Shown: positions 9,926 through 19,048, counted from the stretch's first letter. The stretch: 64,000 nucleotides of DNA from Thermoplasmata archaeon (GCA_020348445.1 CP070751.1:4537709-4601708), one strand, 5' to 3'. Numbers and translations: made by a program. The notes: a model not told the origin generated them from the sequence alone.

Positions 9926-11080
9926 TCAACGTCCCGGTGGTGGAGGCGGCTCCTCTTCCTCCTCCTCTTCTCCAGGTAATCTTCGTGGGCCCTTTTGATG
10001 CGGGATGTGGGCGATCTCCTCTGATCGCGTCGCTTCCTTCTCCAGCTCCCTTTCTATGGTCTCAAGCTGTTTTCTGATTTCACCTGGTTTTGGAATTTCC
10101 CCCAGGACGTCCTCGGACTTGCCCACCATCTTTTCAAGATCCTCATAGGTTGTGGGTGTCGATTCAGGTGTCTTTCGGGAGACACCAATGTAATCCGAGG
10201 CACCCTCAATCAGCCTGGTGAGCTCGAACGGGAAGATTATCTTCGTGGCCTGACCGTTGCCTAATCCCTTTACAGCATCAATTGAAAGCACAGTCAAAGC
10301 CTTCTGATCCAGTGGTGCAGCACCCATTGCCAAAATGCGCAGTTTCTGTGCCTCACCCTGTCCTTCGAGGATGGTGGCAAGTCTCTGGCCCTCTGCTTCA
10401 AGGACCTTGGACTGCCTTATACCCTCTGCCTGGAGAATCCGAGAGCGCTTGTCACCCTCCGCAACCAAAATGGCGGCTCTCTTTTGTCCATCAGCCCTGA
10501 GAATTGCTGCTCTTCGCTCTCTCTCTGCAGAAGTCTGCTCCTCCATTGCTGCCTTAACTGGGCCTACTGGATCCACCTCTCGAATCTCTACTGCATCCAC
10601 CTTCACACCCCATGCGTCGGTTGCAGTATCCAGTATGTCCCTCAATTTGGCATTAATCACTTCCCTATTGTATAAAATCTCGTCCAGTTCCATCTCACCG
10701 ATAACAGATCTCAGCGTGGTCTGGGCCAGAAATACGGTAGCCTGGCGGTAATTCTGAACCTCATAATAAGCTTTGTAGGGATCCATGATCTTGATGTATA
10801 TCACAGCATCCACGTTAGTAGGCGAATTATCCTTGGTAATAACCTCCTGCCTCGCAACGTCAAGGGTCTGGAGCCTCAGGTCCATGAACGTTACCCTAGT
10901 TATCATGGGGATGACCCAATGAAAACCAGGATTTAACATCCCCTTAAATGATCCCAGAACTTCAACTAAACCCTTCTGATACGGCCGCACAATGCGAATA
11001 CCGCTTGCTATGACAACCACAATCGCTATTATAAGCAAAATACTAAGTCCTATCCATACACCTTCGCTTCCATTTGGCAT
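9926..11080 (-). CDS. SPFH/band 7 membrane scaffold protein (stomatin/paraslipin type)
   Basis: The 384-residue protein has one N-terminal membrane helix (residues 9-28), then the SPFH domain (IRIVRPYQKGLVEVLG to about residue 200) and an Ala/Glu/Arg-rich coiled coil (about 185-270) as in stomatin and HflK/C relatives. The C-terminus ends in an unusual acidic then proline tract (EEEEEEPPPPPGR), visible in DNA as a CTC/TCC purine-pyrimidine run at 9945-9975. SPFH proteins assemble into membrane rings and are commonly encoded with NfeD proteins, as here: the NfeD gene lies 12 nt upstream in the same operon. It converges with the DUF2070 gene, with only 5 bp between stops. Confidence 0.93.
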   Translation of the reverse strand: MPNGSEGVWIGLSILLIIAIVVVIASGIRIVRPYQKGLVEVLGSFKGMLNPGFHWVIPMITRVTFMDLRLQTLDVARQEVITKDNSPTNVDAVIYIKIMDPYKAYYEVQNYRQATVFLAQTTLRSVIGEMELDEILYNREVINAKLRDILDTATDAWGVKVDAVEIREVDPVGPVKAAMEEQTSAERERRAAILRADGQKRAAILVAEGDKRSRILQAEGIRQSKVLEAEGQRLATILEGQGEAQKLRILAMGAAPLDQKALTVLSIDAVKGLGNGQATKIIFPFELTRLIEGASDYIGVSRKTPESTPTTYEDLEKMVGKSEDVLGEIPKPGEIRKQLETIERELEKEATRSEEIAHIPHQKGPRRLPGEEEEEEEPPPPPGR

Positions 11081-11092
11081 AATCTCACATCC

Positions 11093-11593
11093 TTAAACCT
11101 CAACTTCCCCTTTTATCTTCTTTGCCGCAATCTCCTCTTCTTTTACCTCTTCAACTATCACATGCACGCCATCCCAATCAATGACCTTCACCTTGCATCC
11201 TTTCGGGATCTCCACATCCGCTGTGGCGCTCCATATCTGTTGGTTGATTTTTACCTTGCCGTGAAGAGAATGCGGTTCTATCTCCTCAAGCACTATACCC
11301 TCCTTTCCCACATTGGATTCTGTTATGGTGGTGGCTGTGGGTTGTGTTCTGCCCAATTTCTGATAAAACATTATGGCAAATAGCATGGAACATGCAGTTA
11401 CAACAACCACGATTACTACAGATATTGGAGAGTCAAATAGAAACGGAAACACCATACCTATGATTCCCATTGCGATAAAGGCTGTACCAATAACACCGAT
11501 AAAAAATCCAGGAGTAGCAGCTTCCGCTATTATCAACACAATACCAAATATCAATAAGGCCAAACCAACAGTGGATGGATCAACAGCAGCCAT
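11093..11593 (-). CDS. NfeD-like membrane protein with C-terminal OB-fold
   Basis: The 166-residue product has three to four membrane helices (residues 8-80) with the family-typical start LIFGIVLIIAEAATPGFF and a C-terminal five-strand OB-fold (about 95-155, KEGIVLEEIEPHSLHGKVKI to VHVIVEE). It lacks the ClpP-like protease domain of long NfeD proteins, so it is the short NfeD1b type that partners SPFH proteins. First gene of the NfeD-SPFH operon. Membrane quality control or microdomain formation is known only in general terms for this pair. Confidence 0.92.
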   Translation of the reverse strand: MAAVDPSTVGLALLIFGIVLIIAEAATPGFFIGVIGTAFIAMGIIGMVFPFLFDSPISVVIVVVVTACSMLFAIMFYQKLGRTQPTATTITESNVGKEGIVLEEIEPHSLHGKVKINQQIWSATADVEIPKGCKVKVIDWDGVHVIVEEVKEEEIAAKKIKGEVEV

Positions 11594-11804
11594 GTACTTC
11601 CCCTCTTCGTAATTATCTATGAATATTTGTAGTTTTCTTATGGATATTGTCGTTTCTCATAACCCTAATTCTCTGATATAAAGGTTGCGTGGGATTTCAC
11701 AGGGAATGCCCAAATCTTGGATTCAAAGGGAAAATAACCCCTCTAACAGGCAATCAACCTTTTATATATGTAAGACCTTTACCCGTCAAAATCTGGTGAG
11801 ATTT

Positions 11805-12107
11805 ATGTTTTGCCCTGAATGCAAATCACTGATGTTTCCCATCGAAGGATATTTTGAATGTAGAAAATGTAGTTTCAAGAAGAAGATCGAGGACTACCAG
11901 GCCACCACTGTTCAAGAAGCCACCGAGGAGAAGGAAACATTAGTTATAGACAGTGATTTAGAAACCCTCCCGAAAACCAGAATGGAGTGCTCTAAGTGCG
12001 GGCATAACGAAGCTTATTGGATAATCAGACAGACAAGGGCGGCCGACGAGCCCGAAACCAGGATATACAGATGCGTCAAATGCGGCCACACTTGGCGTGA
12101 ATTTTAA
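11805..12107 (+). CDS. tfs: transcription factor S (TFS), archaeal TFIIS/RPB9-like RNA polymerase cleavage factor
   Basis: The 100-residue protein has an N-terminal zinc ribbon (MFCPECKSLMFP...CRKC) and a C-terminal TFIIS-type zinc ribbon (CSKCGHNEAYW...CVKCGHTW). The loop motif QTRAADEPET carries the Asp-Glu pair that enters the polymerase active site and stimulates cleavage of backtracked RNA. The start at 11805 matches the family N-terminus and follows GGTGAG; the reading frame is open further upstream but that extension has no family resemblance. An A/T box TTTATATA lies at 11761-11768. Confidence 0.95.
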   Translation: MFCPECKSLMFPIEGYFECRKCSFKKKIEDYQATTVQEATEEKETLVIDSDLETLPKTRMECSKCGHNEAYWIIRQTRAADEPETRIYRCVKCGHTWREF

Positions 12108-12202
12108 ACGTAATAACTTGCTGCGATTTTAATATAAGATATAGTAAAAGTAATCGTGTTTTAGGTCGATAGATTTACATCCTTCTACATAGATTATACC
12201 TC

Positions 12203-12514
12203 ATGAACTGCTCTGTAATTTACGTCACGGCCAAGGATGAAGAGGAGGCAAAAAGAATCGCTGATCATCTCCTATCAAAACGCCTTATTGCCTGTGCGAA
12301 CATGTTTCCAATAAAATCGCTTTACTGGTGGAAAGGGGAAATCGAATCAGAAGGCGAGATTGCCATGATCATGAAGACCCAGGAATCACACAAAAAGAGC
12401 ATTATCTCCGAGATAAAAACACTGCATTCGTACGATGTTCCTTGCATAGAGTTTTTCACAATAAACGACGGCAATCCAGATTATCTAAAATGGATAGTAA
12501 GCGAGACGTCATGA
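12203..12514 (+). CDS. cutA: CutA1-type divalent cation tolerance protein
   Basis: The 103-residue protein fits CutA1 over its full length: VIYVTAKDEEEAKRIADHLL, RLIACANMFPIKSLYWWKGEIE and EIKTLHSYDVPCIEFF, the last being the conserved YxxPCI-type segment of the trimer. CutA proteins are small trimeric ferredoxin-fold proteins linked to copper and other divalent metals; their exact role is unsettled. It converges with the SAM hydrolase gene with 2 bp between stops. Confidence 0.95.
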   Translation: MNCSVIYVTAKDEEEAKRIADHLLSKRLIACANMFPIKSLYWWKGEIESEGEIAMIMKTQESHKKSIISEIKTLHSYDVPCIEFFTINDGNPDYLKWIVSETS

Positions 12515-12516
12515 GA

Positions 12517-13314
12517 TTATATCTTGATCCTGATTAGGTCTCCCTGCTTTGCTCCTAGAGTATCTTTTGCACTGCCTTGGTTTACGGCAATCTCAAAGAA
12601 TCCGCTGCTTGATATGGTTGTAATCAACTCTCCTTTTTCCCCGAAGCCGTAACTTTTTAAGAAATTCATTTCCTTTTTTATCCTATTATCTTTATTCACA
12701 AGCTCAATTTTTAATAACGAACCAAAATCGAAACATTCAGATATTATTTCCTTATCCAGGGAGGTTATCATGTTCCCGAATCTATCCACAAATATAATGT
12801 TCCCCTCCAGCATGTCATCATGTTTTACATGATGCTTAAGATGTAGTTCCACATATTCTTCAATTTCCTCACCTATTTCAGAAATAGACACTCCCTTGGA
12901 AATATGGGCTGCAACAGGTGCAAAGATATCCCGTCCGTGGAAGGTATCTGTAACTTCTTTTAAAAGGTACTTCTGATCGGAGATTCTAAAGGCCCTCTTT
13001 AGCCCCATTTTTATCGCACAAGGTATGAGTAAACCGTTGTCAGGGCCAACCAGATAACAATTTTCGCATTCGAGAACAAGGCCAATTCTCTCGGTTCCCA
13101 CCCCTGGATCCACGACACCCACATGAACTGCCCTTGGGAAATAGGAAGCCGTGGAATATAAAACGTATGCACCTTCGATTATGCCTTGGGGAGAAATAGT
13201 ATGGGATATGTCAACAATCCTTGCGTCTGGATTAATGTTGAGGATCACTCCCTTCATTGCAGCAACATACTCGCTTAATCCAAAATCAGTTGTAAGAGTA
13301 ATCACATTCTGCAT
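12517..13314 (-). CDS. S-adenosyl-L-methionine hydrolase (SAM hydroxide adenosyltransferase, DUF62)
   Basis: The 265-residue protein matches the DUF62 family, relatives of fluorinase that hydrolyse SAM to adenosine and methionine. Seen are ITLTTDFGLSEYVAAMKGVI at the N-terminus (substrate-binding Asp), VHVGVVDPGVGTER with the conserved DPGVG turn, LVGPDNGLL and TFHGRDIFAPVAAHIS. The C-terminal domain has VDRFGNMITSL. The ATG at 13314 is preferred to the one at 13329, since the family begins right before ITLTTDFG. Confidence 0.92.
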   Translation of the reverse strand: MQNVITLTTDFGLSEYVAAMKGVILNINPDARIVDISHTISPQGIIEGAYVLYSTASYFPRAVHVGVVDPGVGTERIGLVLECENCYLVGPDNGLLIPCAIKMGLKRAFRISDQKYLLKEVTDTFHGRDIFAPVAAHISKGVSISEIGEEIEEYVELHLKHHVKHDDMLEGNIIFVDRFGNMITSLDKEIISECFDFGSLLKIELVNKDNRIKKEMNFLKSYGFGEKGELITTISSSGFFEIAVNQGSAKDTLGAKQGDLIRIKI

Positions 13315-13404
13315 AAATGCGTGATACACTTGGCTTCTATAATGCTTTTTGGAGGGAGAATTAAACCACAGTTTTTTATAGCATCATGAGAATAAACCAT
13401 CAAC

Positions 13405-13986
13405 ATGGAGCCAATCTATTTAGATGAGGAAAACGCCCCGGAAAAGGACTCGAAGAATAACAAATTAGGATTAGTTCTCAAGGCAATTGCCATGATCATG
13501 TTGATTCTAAGCCTCGTACTTCTTGCCTACGGTCTCATACCCCAGGAGAAGTTCCCACCTCGTTCTAAACACCTTCAAGGAGGAAATACAGGTTGCTTTA
13601 CAAGGATCGATGCCAATGAAGGCGACATATTGATTATAGATTATACCGTGGTTGGAACTGATGTATCATTTTACCTCACTTATGGTGAATCCTGGTGCGA
13701 GGGAAATTACGACTATATTGTAAAGAGCGACTCTGCCCGAGATGATCACTTCGAGGTGAACATAAAAGAGACTGGATATTATTATCTGAGCTTCGAACGC
13801 AACGAGGTTTCCAATACTGATTCCTTTGAAGTCGATTTGAGCTATAAAATCTTAAGCAGGTTCTCACCATTGTATCTTGTTTTAGGAGCGATATGCCTAA
13901 TAATTGGGATTGTCCTAACAGTAATTTACCTGGTTCTAAAAAGGAAACCCTCACTTTCAGAGGAGGATTCATATATTAGGATATAG
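13405..13986 (+). CDS. membrane protein with an extracytoplasmic beta-sandwich between two helices, unknown
   Basis: The 193-residue protein has an acidic cytoplasmic N-terminus, a membrane helix at about residues 22-44, an external region of about 100 residues and a second helix at about 152-177, ending in a short basic then acidic tail. The middle region alternates strands (GDILIIDYTVVGTDVSFYLTYG, FEVNIKETGYYYLSFERNE) like a small GOLD- or jelly-roll-type sandwich; that is a fold guess from the pattern. Two Cys in the external part (near 63 and 96) could pair. I know no function. Confidence 0.6.
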   Translation: MEPIYLDEENAPEKDSKNNKLGLVLKAIAMIMLILSLVLLAYGLIPQEKFPPRSKHLQGGNTGCFTRIDANEGDILIIDYTVVGTDVSFYLTYGESWCEGNYDYIVKSDSARDDHFEVNIKETGYYYLSFERNEVSNTDSFEVDLSYKILSRFSPLYLVLGAICLIIGIVLTVIYLVLKRKPSLSEEDSYIRI

Positions 13987-14006
13987 TCAATATTAAGGAG
14001 AAGACA

Positions 14007-14828
14007 TCATTTTTCATGGTAATGATCCAGCTTTCGCATCAAAAGATCCAGCTCATCTCCTTTTCCAACGTTAAGTGCGAAGATGCTGTGCATAAGCTGG
14101 CTTGGTTCGGTTTGGCTTTGAAGATCCAAGCCCTCCCTTTTGGCCAAACTTCTGTTGATAAAAAAACTGTGGCCAGATTTTAAAAGTTGGTTATAGTCCC
14201 TTGTTTCTCTTACTATCTTGTATTTTTTACCCTTAATATCCAAATTGCTGAAACCTATCCTCTGGGCACCATATTTGTAACGAATATACTTCTTACCCAT
14301 ATTCACATGAATGAGCGTGTCTTTTACTACCTCTGCTACTTCATAATATTCGTAGGCCTCTTTCTCCCTGTGTACGTAAATTGGATCGTCGAACACCACG
14401 ATATCTACTAGCCCCATATCCAGGTAAAGCTTGTTGAGCATATCGTCCCCAACAAACATATCTATTTGATGGCCTTCTCGTTCAATAGGCGATACAACCT
14501 CCATGATCAAATGGCTGTAGAGAGGAGAGCACGCGATACATGGGTTTGTCCGGTTCTTCAATCTACTTTGGTATCTTTTGTAGGTGTTTACCATCTCATT
14601 TCCGTGTTCAGAAAGAACTGTTCCTCTTGGGGTGCCTAAAATCAATTTTATACCCAACTTTTCTTCCAGATCCTTGATACGCCTGTGGAGGACTGGAACC
14701 GATATCCCCAAGGTTTGCGCAGCCTTGTTTTGGGAACGGGTGGTGGCTATTGCAATGAGTGCCTGAAGTTGCAGTATTGATATGTTAACACCATCGATTG
14801 TCAAGCGGATATCTGGGAGGATATTCAT
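14007..14828 (-). CDS. LysR/ModE-type transcriptional regulator with a periplasmic-binding-like effector domain
   Basis: The 273-residue protein starts with a LysR/ModE-like helix-turn-helix (residues 16-75: LQALIAIATTRSQNKAAQTL, then SVPVLHRRIKDLEEKLGIKL). Residues 100-270 look like a periplasmic-binding-protein fold shared by LysR effector domains (SPLYSHLIMEVV, then VDIVVFDDPIY). Cys 97 and 100 in NPCIACSPL may bind metal or form a redox pair, which is inference. The ligand is unknown. It is transcribed away from the 355-bp gap to its right and converges with the gene ending at 13986. Confidence 0.8.
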   Translation of the reverse strand: MNILPDIRLTIDGVNISILQLQALIAIATTRSQNKAAQTLGISVPVLHRRIKDLEEKLGIKLILGTPRGTVLSEHGNEMVNTYKRYQSRLKNRTNPCIACSPLYSHLIMEVVSPIEREGHQIDMFVGDDMLNKLYLDMGLVDIVVFDDPIYVHREKEAYEYYEVAEVVKDTLIHVNMGKKYIRYKYGAQRIGFSNLDIKGKKYKIVRETRDYNQLLKSGHSFFINRSLAKREGLDLQSQTEPSQLMHSIFALNVGKGDELDLLMRKLDHYHEK

Positions 14829-15184
14829 GGAACCGAACGATAATTCTTTGATTGGTAATTATAGTTGTGGTTATGGTTTAAATGGTCAATTGGATTTCTT
14901 TTGTTTGGCCCCCCTAAAACACGAATCATTCGTACTTCATATCAGATTATTTTGGGTGGAGGAGTGGGGATGGAGTCCTGAGGATTAAGACCTCAACATC
15001 TAATAGTATAATCGAAGGACAAAGTGTTTCTTGGGACCACCCCTAAATTAAAACCGAAAGTAACACTGCGGGTGGGAATTTTAATAAAGATGTGGAAAAA
15101 ATGTGATTAAAACTTTAAACAATTTGAAATATTTTGATGATTGTGCCAAAAAATATATAAATGTACATATAGCTATAATACCTG
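14829..15184. other. 355-bp divergent intergenic region
   Basis: This gap separates the LysR-like gene (leftward) from the membrane regulator gene (rightward). It holds the first copy of the 20-bp palindrome (15132-15151) and the A/T box after it. A short stem TGAGG-N7-CCTCA lies near 14977-14993 and a CCACCC/GGGTGG pair near 15040-15080; neither has a U-run or a family I recognise. I see no tRNA and no convincing small gene. Confidence 0.5.
15132..15151 (+). promoter_or_regulatory. palindromic operator, copy 1 (TTTTGRC-N6-GYCAAAA type)
   Basis: The sequence TTTTGATGATTGTGCCAAAA is a near-palindrome that abuts an A/T box (AATATATAAA) starting at 15152, itself about 30 bp before the ATG at 15185. 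It therefore covers the position of the BRE of the regulator's own promoter. Two further copies occur before the downstream propeller gene at 16686 and 16706, with the same TTTTGA..GA....GCCAA core. Confidence 0.65.
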
Positions 15185-16657
15185 ATGAGCGGGGAGCGGC
15201 GCTTACGAATACTGGGGCTTCTAGGCCTCATGGCCATTTGCGCTATTTTCATAATAGCCAGCCAAGCTTGTGCTGATGAGGGTGAGGAAGGAGAAGATGA
15301 GTCAGATACTTTACTTTACCAACTCAATGATAACCAGAACCCAAATGGAAGCTGGGATGACGATTTAAATAATACCGTAATAGCTTTTGTTGCCAATTGT
15401 GATATTGGGGTTGCTGGGGGGTCCTATCGTTATAGATGGGATTGTTGTGACTTAGTTACCTATGACGCGATGGAATATACCACGAAAACCTACTCTTCAG
15501 ACGCTCCAGTGGAAACAAAAGCGCTTATCATTACACCCAGATATGAGGCGAGAGAGTCCCCTGATTCTAACGAATTCGTCAAGCTCCAGGATGAAGTTGA
15601 AGAGGATCTATTGGAGGACCAAGATCCGGACGGAAGCTGGAACGAGGATGTGGGCGACACTGCAATGGCAACATGGGCATTGGCAGGAGATGAGGAGCAC
15701 TCCGAAGCCGTGGAAAAGGGTGTTGATTGGCTTTTGGAGCAGGAAAATGAAGAGCATTCTTGGGGTTCAGTTGAGGATGATGCAAAAGCCATACTGGCCT
15801 TGGACAGTGCAGGATTGGATGTCTGGGATGAGTTAGCTACGCTTATGTTGAAGCAGAGGCCTGACGGCAGCTTTGGAGGAATCGAGGATACAGCCTGGGC
15901 TGTGATGGCTTTATCAACACATCCAAATAAGGAAAACATAGCCAGTATGGAAAGGGCCGTGACCTGGTTGAGAGCCCAAGACTACGACAATAATAGGGAC
16001 CTAGCATTAGCTGCGATGGCTGAGCAGTCCTATGAAAATGTAAAACCACAGGAAGATGATGATGGAGGCGAAAGTGGGTTCATACCTCCACCTTGGCTGT
16101 ACATTCTTTCTATATTAATTATAAGTTCACTTGTTCTATCTTACTGGCTGTTCGCTAGATTGGACAGGGATATGGAATTAGAGGGTGTGAGAAAGGAGCT
16201 TTACACCTATATCACAGAGCATCCTGGAGAGCACCTTGCCAATATAACCAAGAAGTTAAATCTAGGCTCAAGTAGTGCTAGGTATCACCTTTCAGTTTTG
16301 GAAGGAATGGACAAGATAGTGTGCCATAAGAACGGGAAATACAAGCGCTACTATGTCAACAAGAATGGTTACAGCAAGTACACCAATGGAAATGGATACA
16401 AACATATCATGTCTGCCCTGAAAAATGGGACGGCAAGGAAGATCGTGAAGTTCCTTTTATCCAACCCTGAATCCAACCAAAAGAACGTTTCAGAATCATT
16501 GAAAATCCATCCCTCCACCGTGAACTGGCATGCAGAGCGGCTAAAAGATGCGGAAATCATAAAGAAACACAAGAAGGGCAAGGAGATAGTGTACTCCCTG
16601 AACCAGGATGTGCAGTTGAGGAAGGTCATAGGTATAATCGAGGGCTCGCCTGCCTGA
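15185..16657 (+). CDS. membrane-spanning one-component regulator: external prenyltransferase-like toroid, one helix, two internal winged helices
   Basis: The 490-residue protein has an N-terminal signal anchor (residues 8-28), an acidic external domain with prenyltransferase/squalene-cyclase-like repeats (QNPNGSWDDDLNNT, QDPDGSWNEDVGDTAMATWA, QRPDGSFGGIEDTAWAVMAL: the DGSW/W-A alternation of alpha/alpha toroids), a membrane helix at about 300-322, then two cytoplasmic winged-helix domains (about 335-395, STSARYHLS-type recognition helix seen as SSSARYHLSVLE; and about 410-475, PSTVNWHAERLKDAEII). The order implies that an external ligand or lipid state is passed to DNA binding. The shared palindromes before this gene and the next suggest it controls both. 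Ligand unknown. Confidence 0.8.
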   Translation: MSGERRLRILGLLGLMAICAIFIIASQACADEGEEGEDESDTLLYQLNDNQNPNGSWDDDLNNTVIAFVANCDIGVAGGSYRYRWDCCDLVTYDAMEYTTKTYSSDAPVETKALIITPRYEARESPDSNEFVKLQDEVEEDLLEDQDPDGSWNEDVGDTAMATWALAGDEEHSEAVEKGVDWLLEQENEEHSWGSVEDDAKAILALDSAGLDVWDELATLMLKQRPDGSFGGIEDTAWAVMALSTHPNKENIASMERAVTWLRAQDYDNNRDLALAAMAEQSYENVKPQEDDDGGESGFIPPPWLYILSILIISSLVLSYWLFARLDRDMELEGVRKELYTYITEHPGEHLANITKKLNLGSSSARYHLSVLEGMDKIVCHKNGKYKRYYVNKNGYSKYTNGNGYKHIMSALKNGTARKIVKFLLSNPESNQKNVSESLKIHPSTVNWHAERLKDAEIIKKHKKGKEIVYSLNQDVQLRKVIGIIEGSPA

Positions 16658-16685
16658 TTTTTTAATTTTGACTCTTTTTATATCA

Positions 16686-16725
16686 TTTTGACGAACGTGC
16701 CAACATTTTGACGATTAAGCCAAAA
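16686..16725 (+). promoter_or_regulatory. tandem palindromic operators, copies 2 and 3, 20-bp phase
   Basis: TTTTGACGAACGTGCCAACA (16686-16705) is followed without gap by TTTTGACGATTAAGCCAAAA (16706-16725). A lone TTTTGAC half-site sits at 16666, exactly one more 20-bp step upstream. An A/T box TTTTTATA follows at 16730-16737 and another lies before, at 16675-16683. The 20-bp phase puts successive sites nearly on the same helix face, as for cooperative dimers. Confidence 0.7.
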
Positions 16726-16755
16726 ATACTTTTTATACTGATAAGGATGGTATCT

Positions 16756-19017
16756 ATGGTGAAAAAAATGTTTAACAGAAAAATTGTGGCCATCGGGATT
16801 TTATTCATAATCTCGATGCTTGTTGCAAACATGATTGTGGGCAATACAGAATACTCAAATCCAGAAAATAATGATTCTAAGCCAGGGTCTACTACCTTCC
16901 TGCATTTAAAGGATAATTCTGAAAACTCAGAATATATTGTTATCAGGGGTAGTGAAGGGATAATCTATCTTAAGATACCCAACAGTTTAGAGGATTATCA
17001 GGTGGAATATATAAGAAGTTATTATGAAGAGCAAATGGCAAATGAAATCCCTGAGGAGGAAATATCAGATAGTGAGGAGGCGGAAGGTCAAGGTCTAACT
17101 GAAAAAGAAGAATCTGAAACGAAACCATCTAGCACAACTGTATATTTGACAATTCCCAATGCATCAGAACCTATAGAGATAGAGGAGAAAATCATTACTG
17201 AATCCAATCAAAATACCTTGGAAGAACAAGAAGAAATCCCTCCCTTTTTTTACGAGGAACAAACTGACGAAATCAATAGATTTTCATCGTATGCAGAATT
17301 TATGGATTATTTAGGATATGACCCTAATAGTACTTCGACTAACTATGGAGATGAATATTATTTATATAATGGAGATTTAGCTAGATTACCTACGGACAGT
17401 GTAACTTCAATTAGTACCAGTTTCGGCCTTCCTTCTGTAAACTCAGGTTCTGGTTACTCAACCACAAATATCCAGGTATTGGGTGTGGATGAAGGAGACA
17501 TCATCAAAAACGATGCAAAGTACGCATACATCGTCTCAAAGGATAAAAAGAGCGTGATCATTGCAGATGTGTTTCCCGCCGAAACCGCAAGAATTCTCAC
17601 TAAAGTGATGGTCGATGGTTCCATCAGTGAGATTTATTTGCATTATGAAAAGCTGATTCTTTTGGGATCAATTGATTACTATAAGTTCTTTGTTTATACT
17701 TTCGATATAAAAGACAGAGCAAATCCTGATCTCATCGATAGTAACTCCTTCAATGGTAGAATCGTACAATCCCGTGTGGTAGGAGAGTATGTATATCTTA
17801 TTACCAATCAATACATATCACGATATACAAAAGAAGAAGACCTATCAGTTCATCCCTCCCAGATATGCTATTTTAACGATTCATCCACGTCTCGATCACT
17901 CACAACGATAATCTCTGTAAATGTTGTGGATACCTCAAAAGAGCCTGTCATAAGAGCGATTCTAATGGGATCTGGTAACAACATCTATGTTTCCGTAAAC
18001 AACATCTACATCACCTATACAAAATATGAATATCAGAACCAAAATCAGAATGACTATTTATACAGCTATTCATCAAGAATCGAAAAAACAATAATCCACC
18101 GTATTTCCATCGAAAACGGGATGATAGAGTATAAGGCCATGGGGAATGTTGCCGGAAGAGCATTAAATCGCTTTTCAATGGGTGAACACAGAGGCTATTT
18201 TCGGATAGCTACAACTACCGGATATGTCTCAAGAAGCGGAGAGAGCAGCGCTAACAACCATGTTTTTGTCATGAATATGAATTTGAATGTTGTAGGAAGT
18301 GTTTCAGATATTGCTCCAGGAGAGAGAATATACTCGGCGAGGTTCATGAGAGATAGGGCTTATTTAGTCACATTTAAAAAGGTGGATCCCTTCTTTGTCA
18401 TCGACCTTAAGAATCCACATGGACCAAGAATTCTGGGCGAATTAAAAATACCAGGTTACTCCAATTACCTACACCCATATGACGAAAATCATGTTATAGG
18501 AATTGGAAAGGACACAGTGGAGGCGGAACAAGGCAATTTCGCATGGTACCAGGGTGTAAAACTTTCCTTATTCGATGTCAGTGATGTGCATAATCCAAAA
18601 GAATTATCAAAATACATTATTGGTGACAGAGGAACAGGGTCACCCGCATTATATGACCCTCATGCGTTCTTGTTCAGCAGGGAAAAGAATACTTTGGTAA
18701 TACCAATCAACCTTGCCAAGATCAACCAAACAAAATATCCCGACGGGGCTCCACCCTTCACCCATGGTGAATTTGTCTGGGATGGAGCCTATGTGTTCGA
18801 TATCTCAAAAGAAAATGGATTCATTTTAAAAGGTGGAATCAGCCATTCTGAGGGTGATGAAGCACAGTCCGGATACTGGTATAGGTCCAGTAGTAAATCG
18901 ATACAAAGGTCATTTTACATAGATGATGTGCTCTATACTATGTCCAGTGATATCCTCGGGATGAACGGTTTGGATGACCTTTCGGAAATCAACAATCTGG
19001 TTCTAAGCGATGCATAG
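16756..19017 (+). CDS. secreted C-terminal beta-propeller protein (Beta_propel family)
   Basis: The 753-residue protein has an N-terminal signal anchor (FNRKIVAIGILFIISMLVAN), an acidic, Glu-rich low-complexity region (about 50-180) and from about residue 230 the beta-propeller family signature NIQVLGVDEGDIIKNDAKYA followed by repeated blades (SEIYLHYEKLILLG, VVGEYVYLITNQYI, ARFMRDRAYLVTFKKVDPFF). This family is common in archaea and Gram-positives as a surface protein distantly like WD repeats; the ligand is unknown. Start 16756 follows AAGG; an in-frame ATG at 16747 is possible. The gene stands 98 bp behind the membrane regulator and shares its operator sequence. Confidence 0.85.
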   Translation: MVKKMFNRKIVAIGILFIISMLVANMIVGNTEYSNPENNDSKPGSTTFLHLKDNSENSEYIVIRGSEGIIYLKIPNSLEDYQVEYIRSYYEEQMANEIPEEEISDSEEAEGQGLTEKEESETKPSSTTVYLTIPNASEPIEIEEKIITESNQNTLEEQEEIPPFFYEEQTDEINRFSSYAEFMDYLGYDPNSTSTNYGDEYYLYNGDLARLPTDSVTSISTSFGLPSVNSGSGYSTTNIQVLGVDEGDIIKNDAKYAYIVSKDKKSVIIADVFPAETARILTKVMVDGSISEIYLHYEKLILLGSIDYYKFFVYTFDIKDRANPDLIDSNSFNGRIVQSRVVGEYVYLITNQYISRYTKEEDLSVHPSQICYFNDSSTSRSLTTIISVNVVDTSKEPVIRAILMGSGNNIYVSVNNIYITYTKYEYQNQNQNDYLYSYSSRIEKTIIHRISIENGMIEYKAMGNVAGRALNRFSMGEHRGYFRIATTTGYVSRSGESSANNHVFVMNMNLNVVGSVSDIAPGERIYSARFMRDRAYLVTFKKVDPFFVIDLKNPHGPRILGELKIPGYSNYLHPYDENHVIGIGKDTVEAEQGNFAWYQGVKLSLFDVSDVHNPKELSKYIIGDRGTGSPALYDPHAFLFSREKNTLVIPINLAKINQTKYPDGAPPFTHGEFVWDGAYVFDISKENGFILKGGISHSEGDEAQSGYWYRSSSKSIQRSFYIDDVLYTMSSDILGMNGLDDLSEINNLVLSDA

Positions 19018-19048
19018 ATATTAGTGCAAACCCCTCACGGATATCTGC

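Noticed and set aside
9945..9975. Simple-sequence CTC/TCC run as a possible frameshift or repeat element
   Set aside because: It is in frame and codes the Glu/Pro tail of the SPFH protein; stop follows in place.
14782..14988. 68-residue open frame in the gap before the membrane regulator
   Set aside because: It starts inside the LysR-like gene on the other strand, has no ribosome site and no recognisable domain.
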